Shown here one piece after another: positions 21,629 through 34,272 of a DNA stretch of 64,000 nt. The position numbers and the translations under genes were made by a program. Every line of letters begins with the position of its first letter. The first letter of the stretch is position 1. The notes under the pieces are model-generated. The model was not told the DNA's origin and did not search any database. It worked only from the letters and a program-made list of their open reading frames with translations. Source of the stretch: Apium graveolens (Eukaryota > Streptophyta > Magnoliopsida > Apiales > Apiaceae). The stretch lies in NCBI RefSeq assembly GCF_009905375.1, contig NC_133650.1, forward strand, positions 289,280,423-289,344,422, in the 5' to 3' direction.

Positions 21629-22338
21629 TTTAATCTTGTCTTCTTCCTATTTTTCTTCATCATCAGCTTTGTCAGGCTTCTTAGCTAGGATTAAAGCTGT
21701 TGATGTTAGGTTTAATAGCTTAGGGAAATCTTGAATAAGTACTGATGTAATTTCCATTTCATAAATGTATTCTCTTGATATATTAATGAAATTTGTTTTT
21801 GCTTCAAGATTTTGTCTCTAAGATATTTGGTAATGCATTGATAAATCCTGATTGATATTCTGATGACCATATAAATTCTGTTTTAATTTAAGTTCTGATT
21901 TTTTTTATCAGCACTTACTCATCTAATTTATCTTGGTCATTTTTACGTGATTTATTTTCAGAATATTAATGATGCAGTGAAAAATAATTAACTCAGTGGG
22001 AACGGTTTCAATTTTGAATTAAAACTGTTTCACCTTGATTAATGGAATATCTGGGTAAGTGGAACGGTTTCTTCTTGAAAACAGGCAACTGGGTAAGTAA
22101 TGATTCATGTTTTCTCGAGCCCAGTAACTATCCGTTATTACTGCATGTCTGACAGGTGTCCAACGGTAACATTTTTGTTCAGAGTATAAGTACAACAGAG
22201 AGAGGATTTCTTTAATCTTTTATTTCCTTCATATTTTTTCTCTCTACTTGCTTTTACTCTCTCTTTCTCTCACGTTGGTTTTTCATACAGACATTTTATC
22301 AAACACCTAACAGGCACTTTTAAATCTTAATTTTTCAC
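21629..22338 (+). promoter_or_regulatory. Element G spacer with candidate internal promoter for the aORF
   Basis: This is a non-coding spacer before the aORF. A TATA box (AGAGTATAAGTA, TATA at 22185-22192) stands about 150 bases before the ATG. It is followed by a CT-rich leader (22209-22280, runs of CTCTCT and TTTCCTTC). Core-promoter TATA boxes and pyrimidine patches of this kind are typical of plant genes. Element D has the same arrangement in front of its aORF. Confidence 0.6.
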
Positions 22339-25300
22339 ATGGCACCTAAGGATTTAATCATTGATGGAGCTAAGTTTGTTCCAAACAACTATGCTGCAAT
22401 TCTTGATCATGCTGAAGCTCCATCTGAATTGCATTTTGTGCAAGATCTTCTTGCACACAGTGAGATTGGGTATGCATTAACTCAGCCTGAAGTCTTTTCG
22501 AGTCAACAAGTTCTGACGTTTTGGCGGACTGGGCACTTTGATGATGGTGGTAAACATGGCACTCCCAGTATTGTTTTTGAAGTGGGTGATTCATCTTATG
22601 TAGTCACTCCTGGTACAATACGCAAAGCTCTACATCTCCCAGAAAATTGTAATTTTTCAACTCTAGAGGAATCAGCACTTCAGGAGTTATGGCTGCTTTG
22701 GGATATGAAAAGAGTTTGGCAAAGCTTGGGCAGTTAAAAAGGGCTAATATCAGAAGAGAATGGAGTTTCTTCTTTGACTGCATCACCAAAGCTTTTGGGA
22801 ACAAATGTTCGAATTTTGATGTTATCCCAATTCTGAGTCAGCACATAGGGTATGCTATTATCCATCAAACTCATTTTGATTTTGCAACTGGAATAATTGG
22901 TTTTATTGGGGATAGGATGACATAGGATAGAAATATTGTCTATTTTGCTAGATTCTATCAACTTATATATACTTTTTGTACTGATGAACCTCAATTAGTC
23001 AGTTCCTCAACCCCACCTTTTAGAGTTGCAAATTGATATTTTAATGATCTGGTAAATGCTGATACTAAGAAAAAAGTGGTTAGACCATTACAGATTCCTC
23101 AGTCTGTAAAACAGATCCTAGTAAATGCTGATCCTGATACTTATAGATCTGTTTACTCTGATGTCCAACCAACCACAAATACCCAAAAACCATCATCCTC
23201 AGCACCTACCACTCATACTACTCAACCTACCCTCAGGACTTATCTCAAATCCTATCTCTCTACTTCACAGACTGTTCAACCCTCATCCTCCAAGCCAAAG
23301 AGGACAAAAACTATTCCTCAAACACCTCAAAAGAGGAGGAGGACTGTACTGAGAGATGAATCTGATACTGAGGAACAGGTTCCTTCTTCAGAATCTATTG
23401 TAGGTGAAGCTGAGAAAGTGACTTCTCAGAAGGATTCTGGAATTGGGGGATCTAGGCTTCTCAAACGGCTTAGAAGAATGACAGTTCCTGAAACTCCCAA
23501 GGAATCCAAATCAACAAAGAGATACAAGAAACAGAGGGTAAAAAGGCCAGTTTCAGATGATGAAGAGGAAGCAGCTAAGGAAGGGGATCAGGAATCTCTG
23601 ATCTCACAAGACAAGGAATTTGCTCCAGTTACTTCTTCTCCATCAACTCCATCTCAGGAAGCTGTTTCTGAAAAGGCCAACACACCTTCTGTGTCTTCTA
23701 TTGATCCAGGCACAAGTGCTGATATTGATGTTCAAAACTTGGTTGTGCCTGCAGTACTTCTCTTAGAAGCTCCAACAGCAAATATTCCTTTCACAACACC
23801 TGTTAATGATGTTGTTCAAACTCCAGAGTTATCAACAACACCTTCTCTGCATCAAGATGCTGATGATCAGAATTTAGGTGAGCATCAGGATATGGCTGTT
23901 GATCAGAACTTAGAACAAGATCAGCAATTAGAGGATGCTGAAGCCTCCATTGCTACTCACACTGTTGTCTTATCAGAAGATACTGATTCTTTAAGTTCTG
24001 ATACTGCAAATGCTGGAGATACTGGTGATACTGCTCCAACTGTAGATGATGATGAAGCAGGTCCTTCAGGACATACTCCTCAGCAGACTCTTCCTAAGTC
24101 TGAACTGGTTGAGAAGTTTGTTACCGGAGAAGCACCAGTACCTTGGAGTGAAACTCCTGCAGGTCAAGAGTGGACTAAGGAATGGAACTCAGTTTCATGT
24201 GTTCCAACTGACAAGCATCTTGCTGAGCACTTGACTAAAGTTGATGAAATGTTAAATTCTGATGATTTTAAAACCCAGCTTAGAGTCACTGCATTGAGTA
24301 CTAAACATTTAGAAGGTCTTCATTCAACTACTCATGCAGAGCTACACAAGATTCAGGAGAACTTTATCAAACAGGAACAAGTTTGGAAAATTGATAAGAA
24401 AAAGTTCTTCCAACCTGCCATTGACAGGATTGCTTATATTGAGAAGACTCAAGATCATCAACAAGCTCAGATTGATGAAATTCTGAAAAATCAAGCTTCT
24501 CAGCAATCACAACTAACTGAAATCCAATCCTCAGTTGAATTGCTTATCTCTCTTCTACTACCTGCTGATGCCAAAAAGGGGGAGAAAGTGATTAAGTTCA
24601 AATGCAAGACTGACAAGACACTGACAGGAAAGGATAATGAAAAAGATGATCAAGGAAGCTCTGGAATGGGTAGAGGTCATAGTCAAGGTAGAGGATTCAC
24701 ATCAAGACAAGCTAGTCACAGAACAAGTTCTAATACTGGGAAGAGAATAAGTTCTGCTACTGGTAAAAGGCTAAGTTCTGATGAACTTTTAGATCTTGAT
24801 GAGGAAATGTCAAGACAGTTATTTCTTCAGGAAAATCCAGGAATGGACTTGGAAAGTTTAAAGGAAGAAGAAGCCAGACTTAAATCAGAGAAAGTTACAT
24901 CTAAATCTGAAGCTTCTGGTAAAAAGCGATTTCCAAAACTCAAAGGCATTGTGATCAAAGAAAGGACACATACTGAAGCAACATTGGCTAGATCACAACC
25001 ACAGATAGATCCAAGATCCAAGGGTAAAGAAAAGGTTGGTGAACCTATCAAGGTTTATGTACCTCCTGAGGATGAAGAAATTACTGATGAAAAGGATGAT
25101 CTTGCTCTGACTTCAAGAAAAGTTCTTAAAACAACCTCTGACATGGCTCAAGTTGTCGAGAGTCAAGAAATTGTAAGTTCTGATATTCAGAAGAAGCAAG
25201 TAACCTCTGACATAGCTCAAGTTAACTTGATATTAGAAGATAGACCAAAGACACTCCTACCAGGATTCACTAAAGCAAAACAGACTCAACCTTTGAAGAC

Positions 25301-26018
25301 TACTACAAGTAGTTTTGAAGCAAGAGTAGTTACTGGAAAGGAAGCAAGAGATAAAACTGGATTGGGAAGTGCTGATGAAAGAAGAGTACACAACACTACC
25401 AATGATCCAACTTCCTTGAGTGACCCAGGTATTGGAGCAACTCCTGAGAGATTGAATCAACTGGAATCTGTACAGATGGTTTACCATACCTACTTGAAAG
25501 AATACATCATGTTGTATTTCATGACAGATGGTAGGGTTTATCATATAAGACAAAATGCCATTCCATTGAAGTATTTTGAAGAATTGGAGCATGTACTTTT
25601 CTTACTTCAAGTGGATGACAGAATAACAGGGACTGCTGCAAACTACTTAAAAGAACAGATTCGGAGACAGAAAAGGCTTTATTCTGTTAAGTCTGACAGC
25701 ACATATGTTCCAAAGTACAGAGATCACAATGGTGATATTATTGATATGAAGCCTAATACTGCACAGATCAGAACATATCTTGGTATTAAGGGACTTGAAT
25801 TCAATCTGGAGTCTGGCAAAGCATATGTCATAAGACTAGATCAGGAGTTGAGAAAAGCAAAGATCAATGATCTCAGAGCTGCAATCTTTCAAACTGGTGA
25901 AGATACTGTAGAGCTTAAAGATGCCAAAAGGAGAATGATTGATGAACTCAGATATGCTGAGAAATGTTTGTTGAAGAACTATCTCAGAACAACTCCTGAC
26001 ATCAGAGAGATCAGATGA
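22339..26018 (+). pseudogene. Element G accessory ORF (aORF), about 1,220 codons
   Basis: This is an accessory protein of unknown function downstream of pol. From ATG 22339 the N-terminal 230 codons form a globular region (LHFVQDLLAHSEIGYAL; REWSFFFDCITKAF; NIVYFARFYQLIYTFC) that resembles the start of the D aORF. It is broken by a frameshift near 22690, TAG at about 22923 and TGA at about 23035. From there the frame is open to 26018. It has a basic/Ser/Thr-rich linker with bipartite Lys/Arg clusters (KPKRTKTIPQTPQKRRR), a coiled-coil-like stretch at 24400-24560, and a conserved C-terminal region (VYHTYLKEYIMLYFMTDGR; DELRYAEKCLLKNYL). I see no signal peptide or membrane segment, so an envelope role is unlikely. 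The Lys/Arg clusters suggest nuclear entry. Confidence 0.78.
24573..24587 (+). promoter_or_regulatory. Conserved internal polypurine 15-mer in the G aORF
   Basis: AAAAAGGGGGAGAAA is identical here, in the D aORF (32422-32436) and in the F aORF (47248-47262, minus strand). It codes for KKGEK. It contains the GGGGGAG core of the 3' PPT. Confidence 0.6.
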
Positions 26019-26225
26019 TGAAGCCAAATCGAAGACTACAACTGCTTAAATTCTGATATTTGTACAGACTGAAGTTGTTATCAGAAGTTGAATATTGGTA
26101 AAGCTTTAAGGACTGTAAGTTGTAGATATCTATTCTAATTCTCATGCATTTGTACTTAATGTTTTTGACATCATAAAATATTTGTTAAACTTGTATATTA
26201 TGCTAATTTACAAGTTGGGGGAGAT
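26019..26225 (+). other. Element G 3' UTR and polypurine tract
   Basis: A non-coding tail after the aORF contains family-A motifs (AAATTCTGATATT, TATCAGAAGTTG). It ends in TTGGGGGAGAT (26215-26225) directly before the LTR. This purine run is the primer for plus-strand DNA synthesis. Confidence 0.85.
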
Positions 26226-26837
26226 TGTTAGATATATTTGATAATGTCATGGCTAATATAATTTATGTTTAGATTTCAGATCTTACTTAACAGGACAAAT
26301 CAGTACTTAACTGTTGATCAGTACTTATACTGGAAGTCAGGACTTAAGGATATCAGTACTTATATTATCAGGAGATAATCATCAGAAGTTAGATATCAGA
26401 ACTTAAGTGCTGAAGGATGATCAGAGAAGGACAGTAGCTGATTAAAGGAAAGAGATCGAGATAAACATAAGAAGAGATATGCATGAAGAAGGAATCCCGT
26501 GAAGAATGGAATACTTGGAAGAAAAGATATCTGATTGATATATTTTAGGAAGCAGAATTATATTCCATATCAATTAGCAATTATCTTGTAATTGTGTAGT
26601 ATATAAACACAGATATAGGGTTTACACTATAAGTGTTATCATATATTCGAGAAGATTATTCATTGTAACCCTAGCAGCTCTCGTGATATTTGTTCATCAC
26701 TGAGAGGTAACAGTTCCATACTGTAACAGAGTTTATTGTTTCAATAAAGGTTGTTTTCTGTTACTTAATATATTAAAGTTCGATTTGATTGTATTATACA
26801 TTGTATTCACCCCCTCTACAGTGTGTGTGACCTAACA
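26226..26837 (+). repeat. Element G 3' LTR
   Basis: The 612-base LTR starts TGTTAGATATATTTG and ends GTGTGACCTAACA. It aligns with the LTRs of A and F. The TATA box is TATATAAAC at 26600-26608. The U3 part, 26275-26430, has a dense cluster of the family-A motif (ATCAGTACTTA, ATCAGAACTTAAG, AGTCAGGACTTAAG). Confidence 0.94.
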
Positions 26838-27613
26838 ATTTTTTTCATGTCTTTGGCTGCAAGTGCTATATTCTGAGAAATCAAACTGATCCAAATGGAA
26901 AGTTTGATGCTAAAGCAGATGAAGGAATTTTTGTTGGATATGCTGTTGGTAAAGCATATAGAGTCTACAATCTAAGAACCAACATTGTTGTGGATGGAGA
27001 TTACCATGAGAGCCTCAAATTTGACAATGTGGAGATGGTTAGTGATGATAGTGATGATGAAAGTGATCAAGAAATTGTATTTAAGGATAATGCAGATAAA
27101 TCCACTACCAATGAAGCACAAAACTCAACATCTGTCGAGTTGCATAATGCTTCATCCGTTGGGAGGCAATCTGCGTTATCTGTCGGGAGACAACCAGCTT
27201 CATCCGTCGGTACTCAAAATTCACCGTCCGTCGGGTTATTAAGAGAAGCTAAAAATCAAGATAGATCACCTGTAGAAAGTTCCCCTTTCTCAAATCAAAG
27301 ATCCACAAACTCAGGGGGAGTTTCTAACAATCAAAACTCAATCACACATCAAGACAACAATGAGGCCTCTTCATCTAGAGATAATTTGCCTCAACAAAGA
27401 AAATGGACAAAAGATCACCCCTTTGAGCTTATTATTGGTGATGTTTCTTCTAGAGTTCAAACAAGGAGACCAACTTAAGAAGAATGTCTATACAGTAGCT
27501 TTCTTTCCAAGGAAGAGCCAAAGAAGGTAGAAGAAGCTTTGTTGAATCCTGATTGGATTTTAGTTATGCAGGAGGAGCTAAACTAATTTGAAAGGAATAA
27601 TGTATGGAAGCTG
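26838..27613 (+). pseudogene. pol: Element D pol: integrase C-terminal part and linker
   Basis: Pol resumes with FHVFGCKC, the conserved block after the integrase core. It runs through DAKADEGIFVGY and NLRTNIVVDG to a Ser/Asn-rich linker ending in the RKWTKDHPFELIIGD block. The linker carries at least four family-B motifs in coding sequence (27130, 27154, 27202 and 27226) and one PPT-like tract (CAGGGGGAG, 27312-27320). Stops occur at 27476-27478 and near 27585. No aORF or promoter signal is expected here. Confidence 0.85.
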
Positions 27614-29040
27614 GTGCCCAAGCCTAAAGGAAAGAATCCAATAGACACCAAATGGGTATTCAGAAACAAGATGGATGAAAATGGCATAGTAGTCAGGAAC
27701 AAAGCTAGATTGGTTGCTAAGGGCTATTATCAACAAGAAAAAATAGATTTTGATGAAACATTTGCTCCTGTTGCAAGACTTGAAGCCATCAGACTCTTCT
27801 TAGCCTATGCAGCCCATGCCAATTTCAAGATCTATCAAATGGATGTCAAAAGTGCCTTTCTGAATGAAGACTTGGAGGAGGAAGTCTATGTCAGTCAACC
27901 TCCTGGTTTTGAAGATCCAAATTTTCCAGAATATGTCTATTATCTTTTGAAAGCACTTTATGGACTGAAGCAAACACCTAGAGCCTGGTATGACACTCTA
28001 TCAAAGTTCCTTTTGGAAAATCACTTCACAAGAGGTATTGTAGATAAAACTTTGTTTTTCAGAAATGTTAATGGCTCTAGTATACTTGTTCAAATTTATG
28101 TAGATGATATTATTTTTGGCTCTACATATGAGAAACTTTGCAAAAAGTTTGCCAAACTGATGCAAAGTAAGTATGAAATGAGTATGATGGGAGAACTAAC
28201 TTACTTTCTTGGTTTACTAGTTAAGCAAGTTAGTGATGGAATATTCATTAGTCAAACTAAATACATTTTTGATCTTTTAAAGAAGTTTGATCTAATGGAT
28301 TGCACATCTGCAAAAACTCCCATGGCCACTGCAACTAAGCTTGAATTAAACACTATTGAAAAGTCTGTGGATATTTCAAGTTATAGAGGCATGGTTGGCT
28401 CACTTCTGTACTTAACATCTAGTAGGCAAGATATAATGTTTGCTACATGTTTATGTGCTAGATTTCAGGCTGATCCTAGAGAATCTCACTTAATAGCTAT
28501 TAAGAGAATTTTCAGATATCTCAAGGGAACACCAAAACTTGGCATTTGGTACCCTAGAGATTCTGGTTTTGATCTAACTGGTTATTCAGATGCAGATTAT
28601 GCAGGTTGTAGAATTGATAGAAAAGTACAACAGGAACCTGTCAATTTCTAGTAAACAAGCTTGTGTCCTGGTTCAGTAAAAAGCAAAATTAAGTTTCCAC
28701 TTCTATAGCTGAAGCTGAATATATTGCTGCTGGTAGTTGTTGTGCACATATATTATGGATGAAAAATCAATTGTTAGACTATGGTTTGCAAGTTGAGAGG
28801 ATTCCTATTTTCTGTGATAACACAAGTGCAATAGCCATCACTGAAAATCCAGTACAACATTCAAGGACAAAGCACATAGATATCAAGTACCACTTCATAA
28901 GGGAATATGTAATGAATGGTACTGTGGAGCTACATTTTGTTCCAAGTGAGAAGTAGCTTGCAGATATCTTTACCAAGCCACTGGATGAATCCACCTTTTC
29001 AAGGTTGGTAAGCGAGTTAGGTATGCTTAATTATTCTTAA
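27614..29040 (+). pseudogene. pol: Element D pol: reverse transcriptase and RNase H
   Basis: RT is open from 27614 to 28651, with [26 protein letters not shown] and the catalytic [12 protein letters not shown]. RNase H starts at [10 protein letters not shown] and is broken by a frameshift near 28622. In-frame stops follow at about 28690 and 28956. The later acidic motifs (AEAEYIAAG, FCDNTSAIA) and DIFTKPLDE remain readable. The protein ends at LNYS with TAA near 29038. Confidence 0.88.
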
Positions 29041-29562
29041 ATCTATGTGAGTTAATTTGCAAGTTGAAATGCAACCAGAAATTTAATTGATTTCTCAGTC
29101 AAGGATGAAATTTTGGCTAAGTCAAAATTTATATCTCGACGGATGATCTTTATCCATTGAGTTTGATCATCCGTCGGAATACTATTTGCTAATAAAAATC
29201 AATTATTTTTTCTGGAATATTTTATGACTCGACGGATAACCGTTTATCCTCATCCATCGAATTGTCTTAATCTTAGCCGTTAATTCCCTGTAAATTATCC
29301 ATCGAGTATACTTACAGTTTGTAAGCATAACACGACGGATAATGGGTGGAATTTTTATAGTTTATTTTTAAACGGCTATTTTAGGCAATTTCTATTGGTT
29401 ACTTTATTTTACTTTATTATTTTTAACAGTTATTTTTGAGAGAGTATAAAAGCTTATTTCATTTCAATCGCTTTTCTTTTATCATTCTCAATTCAACTGC
29501 TCTAATTTCATTCTCTCTCAAAGCACTTACTATCTTTCTCTTCAAGCTCTTATTCTCTAATA
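29041..29562 (+). promoter_or_regulatory. Element D spacer with motif cluster and candidate internal promoter
   Basis: The spacer between pol and the aORF has six to seven family-B motifs in about 210 bases: 29136-29144, 29152, 29169-29177, 29229-29237, 29252-29260, 29297-29305 and 29332-29340. A TATA box (GAGTATAAAAG, TATA at 29445-29452) and a CT-rich leader (29465-29560) follow, then the aORF ATG at 29563. The order of motif cluster, TATA, leader and ATG copies the layout of the LTR promoter. Confidence 0.65.
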
Positions 29563-32500
29563 ATGGCACCTGTTGTAAAGATTATATCTCAAACTGGGTT
29601 CATTTATGAGAAGAACAATTTCACTGTACTGGTTAACAAGGGGATTCAGCAATTTGGTGACTATCACAAGATGATGGACTTTGTGAAGAATTGTAAGCTC
29701 AATTATGCCATGTTGGAATCACCCACAATCTTCTGTGAAGTTGTTGAAGAGATGTGGACCACTGCTACCTACAACTCAATAGATAAGACAATCACTCTCA
29801 CCATTAAAGGTAAAGAGTTCTGTATTAATAGTGATGTTATAAAAGCATGTTTCAAGATTCCGGATAACACTGCGACCTCACCACACACTGACACTGATAT
29901 TATCAATATGCTTAATTCCATGAACTATGCTCTTTCTACTTCTAAGTTAAGTGATATTAGGAGAATGGGTCTTAGAAAAGAATGGAGTTTTATGTGTGAT
30001 GTTGTGACAAAGGTCTTTTCAGGTAAAGTCAGTAATTTTGATTCAGTCAATATCTCAATGCTTAACATGCTATACATGCTAGTTACAAATAAATTCTATA
30101 ATTTCAGTGACCTTGTCCTGTTTGAGTTAGGCTTTAAATTAGGAGAATTAAATAAAAGAGGTAAAAATGTGTATTATGTTAGATTCTTTATGATGTTAGC
30201 TAACCACCTCTGTGAAGAGATTGTGCTTGAGAACCCTAACAACAAACTAGATTGTTGGGTTCAAGAGAGAAGGCCCATTGCAGATTTGAACAGGGCCAAT
30301 CATCACAAGGATGTGCCATTGTTCTATTTTCCTGTAATGCAAGCACCTCAGGTAAGTGAGGTAAGTTCATCTATCCCTACAACTATTCCAACCTCAACAA
30401 TTTCTTTGAGTTCTAGTGTGGCTATGGCAACTGTGTCAATGACCAAACAGTTGCCTACCCAAGCTACCAAAACTGCAAAACTTTTCAAACCCAAATCAAA
30501 GAAAGCCCCCTCTGGTATCTCCCAAAAGATGCCAGTTGAAAAATCCACTAAAACCAAAGAGGGGAGTGTGAAGGAGGGTAAGATAGGTGAGGGAAGGGGT
30601 GAACATAAAAGAAACCCCAAGAATAAGGTTGGAGAGTTGAGTGGATCCCAGCCTAGCCACACAGCAGTTTCCCAACAAACTGCAGTGCTTAAAAAGGATA
30701 AAAGCTCATTTCTAGCTACATCCTCCCAATAGGATGTAGTTATTGAACAAAGCTCTCAACCAAGAGCACAGGCCAAGAGGGTTAGGGACACAAGCTCACC
30801 CCAAAATTATGCCATAAAGAAGAAATCTAAAACCCTTGGGGATGCACAAGGTACACACACGGTGCAAACTGGTGCAACAGACACAGTCATTGCACCTTCA
30901 CAAATTCAGTTTGATGTGACTCCAATAAATGTGGAGTCACGGCCAAAATCTCTAGTTATAGAATCACCTCAAACACCAAACTCACCAACAAATTCTCTGG
31001 ATGTGGATATGATAAACACATCAATTCCTGATTCCCCTTCTTTAACTCTGTTGGGGAAGCCAAAATCTAGTGCAAGTGAGCATCATCTTTTAGATGATTT
31101 ATTGGCTCACTTGCCAATTCTTTCAGGAACTGTTGAATCATCTATGCCCAAAATATCTTCAATCAGCACAGAGTCAACAATAGTTTCTATTCCCAGCTCA
31201 TTCATTTCTACTCTTTTAACGGATATTGTTCATTCGTTGAGTAGTGATTGTATCCCGACGGATAAGCTTGACAGCAGTTATCCGTCGGATAGCAAATTTA
31301 CTCACTCAATGAATATCACTCATCCGTCGAGTATATCTGCACAGCTTCAAACTTCATTTATTTCAAGTGCAGAAGATCTAGTGGTTGTACAGTCACTCTT
31401 AGGATTGAGAGAGAAGAGTGTTTTGAGTGAGAGTCTGGGTTGCTCCCAGGAAAAAAGGAGAGGAAATAAGTGAAACTATGCAATCCATTTCTTCAGGATT
31501 GGCAAAAGAGAGTGAGAGGAGTCCCATCTTAGTAGGTGAAGGTGAGGGTGTGAGGGTGGGGAGCCAGGGTGAGACCCTGATGCAACAAAAGAGAGAAAAT
31601 GATAGAAATGCAGGTACTGGAGCTATAAGGATGGATGTCATTGCTAGTGAGTCAATGAATGTCCGGGATGCAGACAGGGAAGGACTATCTCAGCATCCTA
31701 AAGCTGTTATAGATTCCACTTCCCTTGATGCTGAGGCATTTACTCATCCTGTTCCAGCTTATCAACTTCTAGCTTAACAGGGCAATGATAATGTAGAAAT
31801 GATGCTGAATTTGGTGCATACCACACAGTCTATGATGAGAGCTAAGGATGCCATCACAGATTTTCCTTCTACGGCTAGTGATGTGGACTATGAGACTGGT
31901 GGTTTAGTTGATTTCTTTGGTGATGGGAGTGGGGACAGTGAAGATGAGGCAATGGACATAGGGGGAAAAGTAGGCTCAAGTTCAAGATCAGGTATGCCAT
32001 CATGGGCATTCTCAAAGCACTGTGATGAGCACTACTTCAAGACCACCCTGATCCAACTAATCAATCAGACAAATACTGCTCTTCAAACCACTACTAATGC
32101 CAGTATCAAGAAGCTTCTTCAGGCACATCTAGCCTCCCTGCAACTTCAACAAATCCAGGGCTTCCAGCATGCTAGGGATGTAAACACCATGAAGGGTGAT
32201 ATTGAGGAGATGAAGAAGGCCCTTTCAGACAAGATAGATTCTAAACTTCCAGAAGCTACAATGTTTGACATCAAGAGGAAATTAAGGAAAAATTCAGATC
32301 TGTCAACCAAGATAGATGCCTTGGACACAAGACCATTCATCTTCATCAAGCCCAACAGACAGATCTACTTCAAAAATTGGTGGCTGCTCAAACCTCCTCC
32401 TCTACTCAACTTGATGATAACAAAAAGGGGGAGAAAAGACCAAGTGAGGGGGAGAGGCTTCAGATTCAAATCAGTAAAGTAATTGTGCCTTCAATTACTA

Positions 32501-34082
32501 TCTCTAAGCCACCAGTTACAGACAGTATTAATCTGATCAATGCAGCAGCAGCCAACATAAGAGTAGCTAATAAGGAGAAGTTGAGTTTAGTCAACTGGGA
32601 GAAAATTGATGAGGAAATACAGAAGAAATTTGAACTTGTCAAGGAGCTAGTTAAATCAGCCATCTATCTCTCAAGTCAAGCAAATCAGTGTGAATGAGAT
32701 GAGCATGAACTATCTGGAAAGAGGACATCCATCATGCATCAAATCTCCAAAGGCTGAAACAATTCTGAAACCAAGGGTAAACTACTCAAAATCATCATTG
32801 AAGAACCCTTTGGATACTGTGTATGAGACACCTAAGCCTGATGAGAAGAAGCTTTTGTCAAGATCAATTATTTTCTACAAAGATCCAGCTGATTCAGCTT
32901 CAAAAAGAAGAATTGCTAAAATTTTCAGGAATGGGAAAGAAATTTGTCTGGTGGCTGGACATCCTCAATTTGCTCAAGAAAAGAGAAAAGAAAATGCTAG
33001 ATTGAAGCAGGAAAAGAAGCAAGCTGCTCTGGATGCTAAAAAGACTAAACAAAAAAAGAGCAAATTGCTATCTTGGCCAAGCTACATGTTGTAAATTCAT
33101 CACAACAAATTCCTTCTCAGCCATCTGAAGTTATTGAATCAAAGAAGCAAGTTGAACAACAGAAGAAATCTCCAAGAATCAAGGAATTGGCTAAAAGAAC
33201 TAAAGGAAACTGGATATGGTTGATAAGGAATTGGAGAATCAGTTTCCCAAGGAATTCACTCTAACCACAACTCAAGCATCAAAACCCTCTGTGCTATTTG
33301 AAGATATCAAAGTGGTGGATCCTTACAGGAACATCCATGGTTAACCTATAGTGCCTAAGGATGAACCAGTAGAATGGGAGAACATACCAATTCCTGACTT
33401 CTATTTGCCAATCCTTAACAAGCCAAAGAGAACAAAGTCAAGAGCAGTCAAGAAAGTGAAGTTGTCACCTCTCAAATCCAAATCTCTAGTCAAAGCTCAA
33501 TCTAAAGTCAGTAAGGGAGATTACATGTACTTGTGTGACATCAAAGAATTTTCTGATCTAAACCTCTATCTAGATGAACTTGATGAAGTGAGAGGAATTG
33601 ATGCATACAAAAACCTACCTGAAAGGTTAGTGTTCAAGTACAAAGGAGGAAAGGAGATTCAGTGGCCACTTCACAGGATCCTTCAAGAAAGCCAAGTTGT
33701 ACTGATTAAAGTTTATTCATCCTTCAAGAAGAACTTTGGGTTCAATATTACTGCAAAAAGATTGGTACTGAAGAAGATTGAAGAACTAAGGAGTGTTAGA
33801 GCCAAAGATGCACTCCCAAAGACTCTAATTATCCCCTACACAGGGAGAAGAGTGCATCTAAGGCCCTACTGGCTGATGGAGTTCATGGATGACAAAGGAG
33901 TGAGAAGATTTTTCAGATTAGAAGACCAATTTAGCATCTCTAGCAATGAGACTCTTTTGGAAATGCAAGGAAAGCTAAATCTCTCAAAATCTGATGAACT
34001 GGAATTCCATAGGCAGCTCCAAAATCAGATTGAGGAAAACAACAGAAAGCTTGGAAAGAGATCCAGACCTTCAAGGAACTAG
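29563..34082 (+). pseudogene. Element D accessory ORF (aORF), about 1,500 codons
   Basis: This is the family-B version of the accessory protein. The N-terminal 390 codons (29563-30732) are open. They begin with a globular region of about 250 residues (FTVLVNKGIQQFGDYHK; RKEWSFMCDVVTKVF; VYYVRFFMMLANHLC) that shares its core pattern with the G aORF. A long Ser/Thr/Pro and charged linker follows (to about 33330). The C-terminal domain (33351-34082) contains VFKYKGGKEIQWPLHRIL, PYWLMEFMDDKGVRRFFRLEDQ and a basic tail. There are in-frame stops at 30730-30732 and 31775-31777, and frame changes near 31440, 32340, 32690, 33080 and 33300. Family-B motifs occur in the coding region at 31256, 31280 and 31322. 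No signal peptide or membrane segment is visible. Confidence 0.78.
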
Positions 34083-34272
34083 ATAAATCTGCTCAGGTTA
34101 GAGGAGCATCTTGAAAATGACTGTGAGCAAAAACTTTGTAAATTTTGTTAATTGAAGCACTTTTCAGTAATATCTACTTCCTTTTTAAAGTTGTATTGTT
34201 AAGATGTTTTGTTATCATCAAGAGTCTCTTAATTTATGGCTACAATTCCAGTAGACATAAATTGGGGGAGAT
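34083..34272 (+). other. Element D 3' UTR and polypurine tract
   Basis: A short non-coding tail ends in TTGGGGGAGAT (34262-34272) directly before the 3' LTR. The same tail and PPT, with changes, occur in C and I. Confidence 0.85.

Larger units (their letters stand above)
21373..26837 (+). mobile_element. Element G: 5'-truncated family-A copia inside D pol
   Basis: It begins inside the gag end of family A (matching 4230-4150 of element A read backwards) and ends with a complete 3' LTR. It has no 5' LTR, primer site, gag body or most of pol. The left joint with D falls in AAGCAA, which both partners share. There is no target duplication, and some 30 bases of D are missing. This looks like microhomology joining rather than normal integration. 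Confidence 0.85.

Noticed and set aside
29563..34082. aORF as a retroviral envelope gene
   Set aside because: The ORF has the position of the env-like ORF of SIRE elements, but I see no signal peptide, fusion-peptide-like stretch or membrane anchor in the D, F or G versions. The composition is charged and basic.
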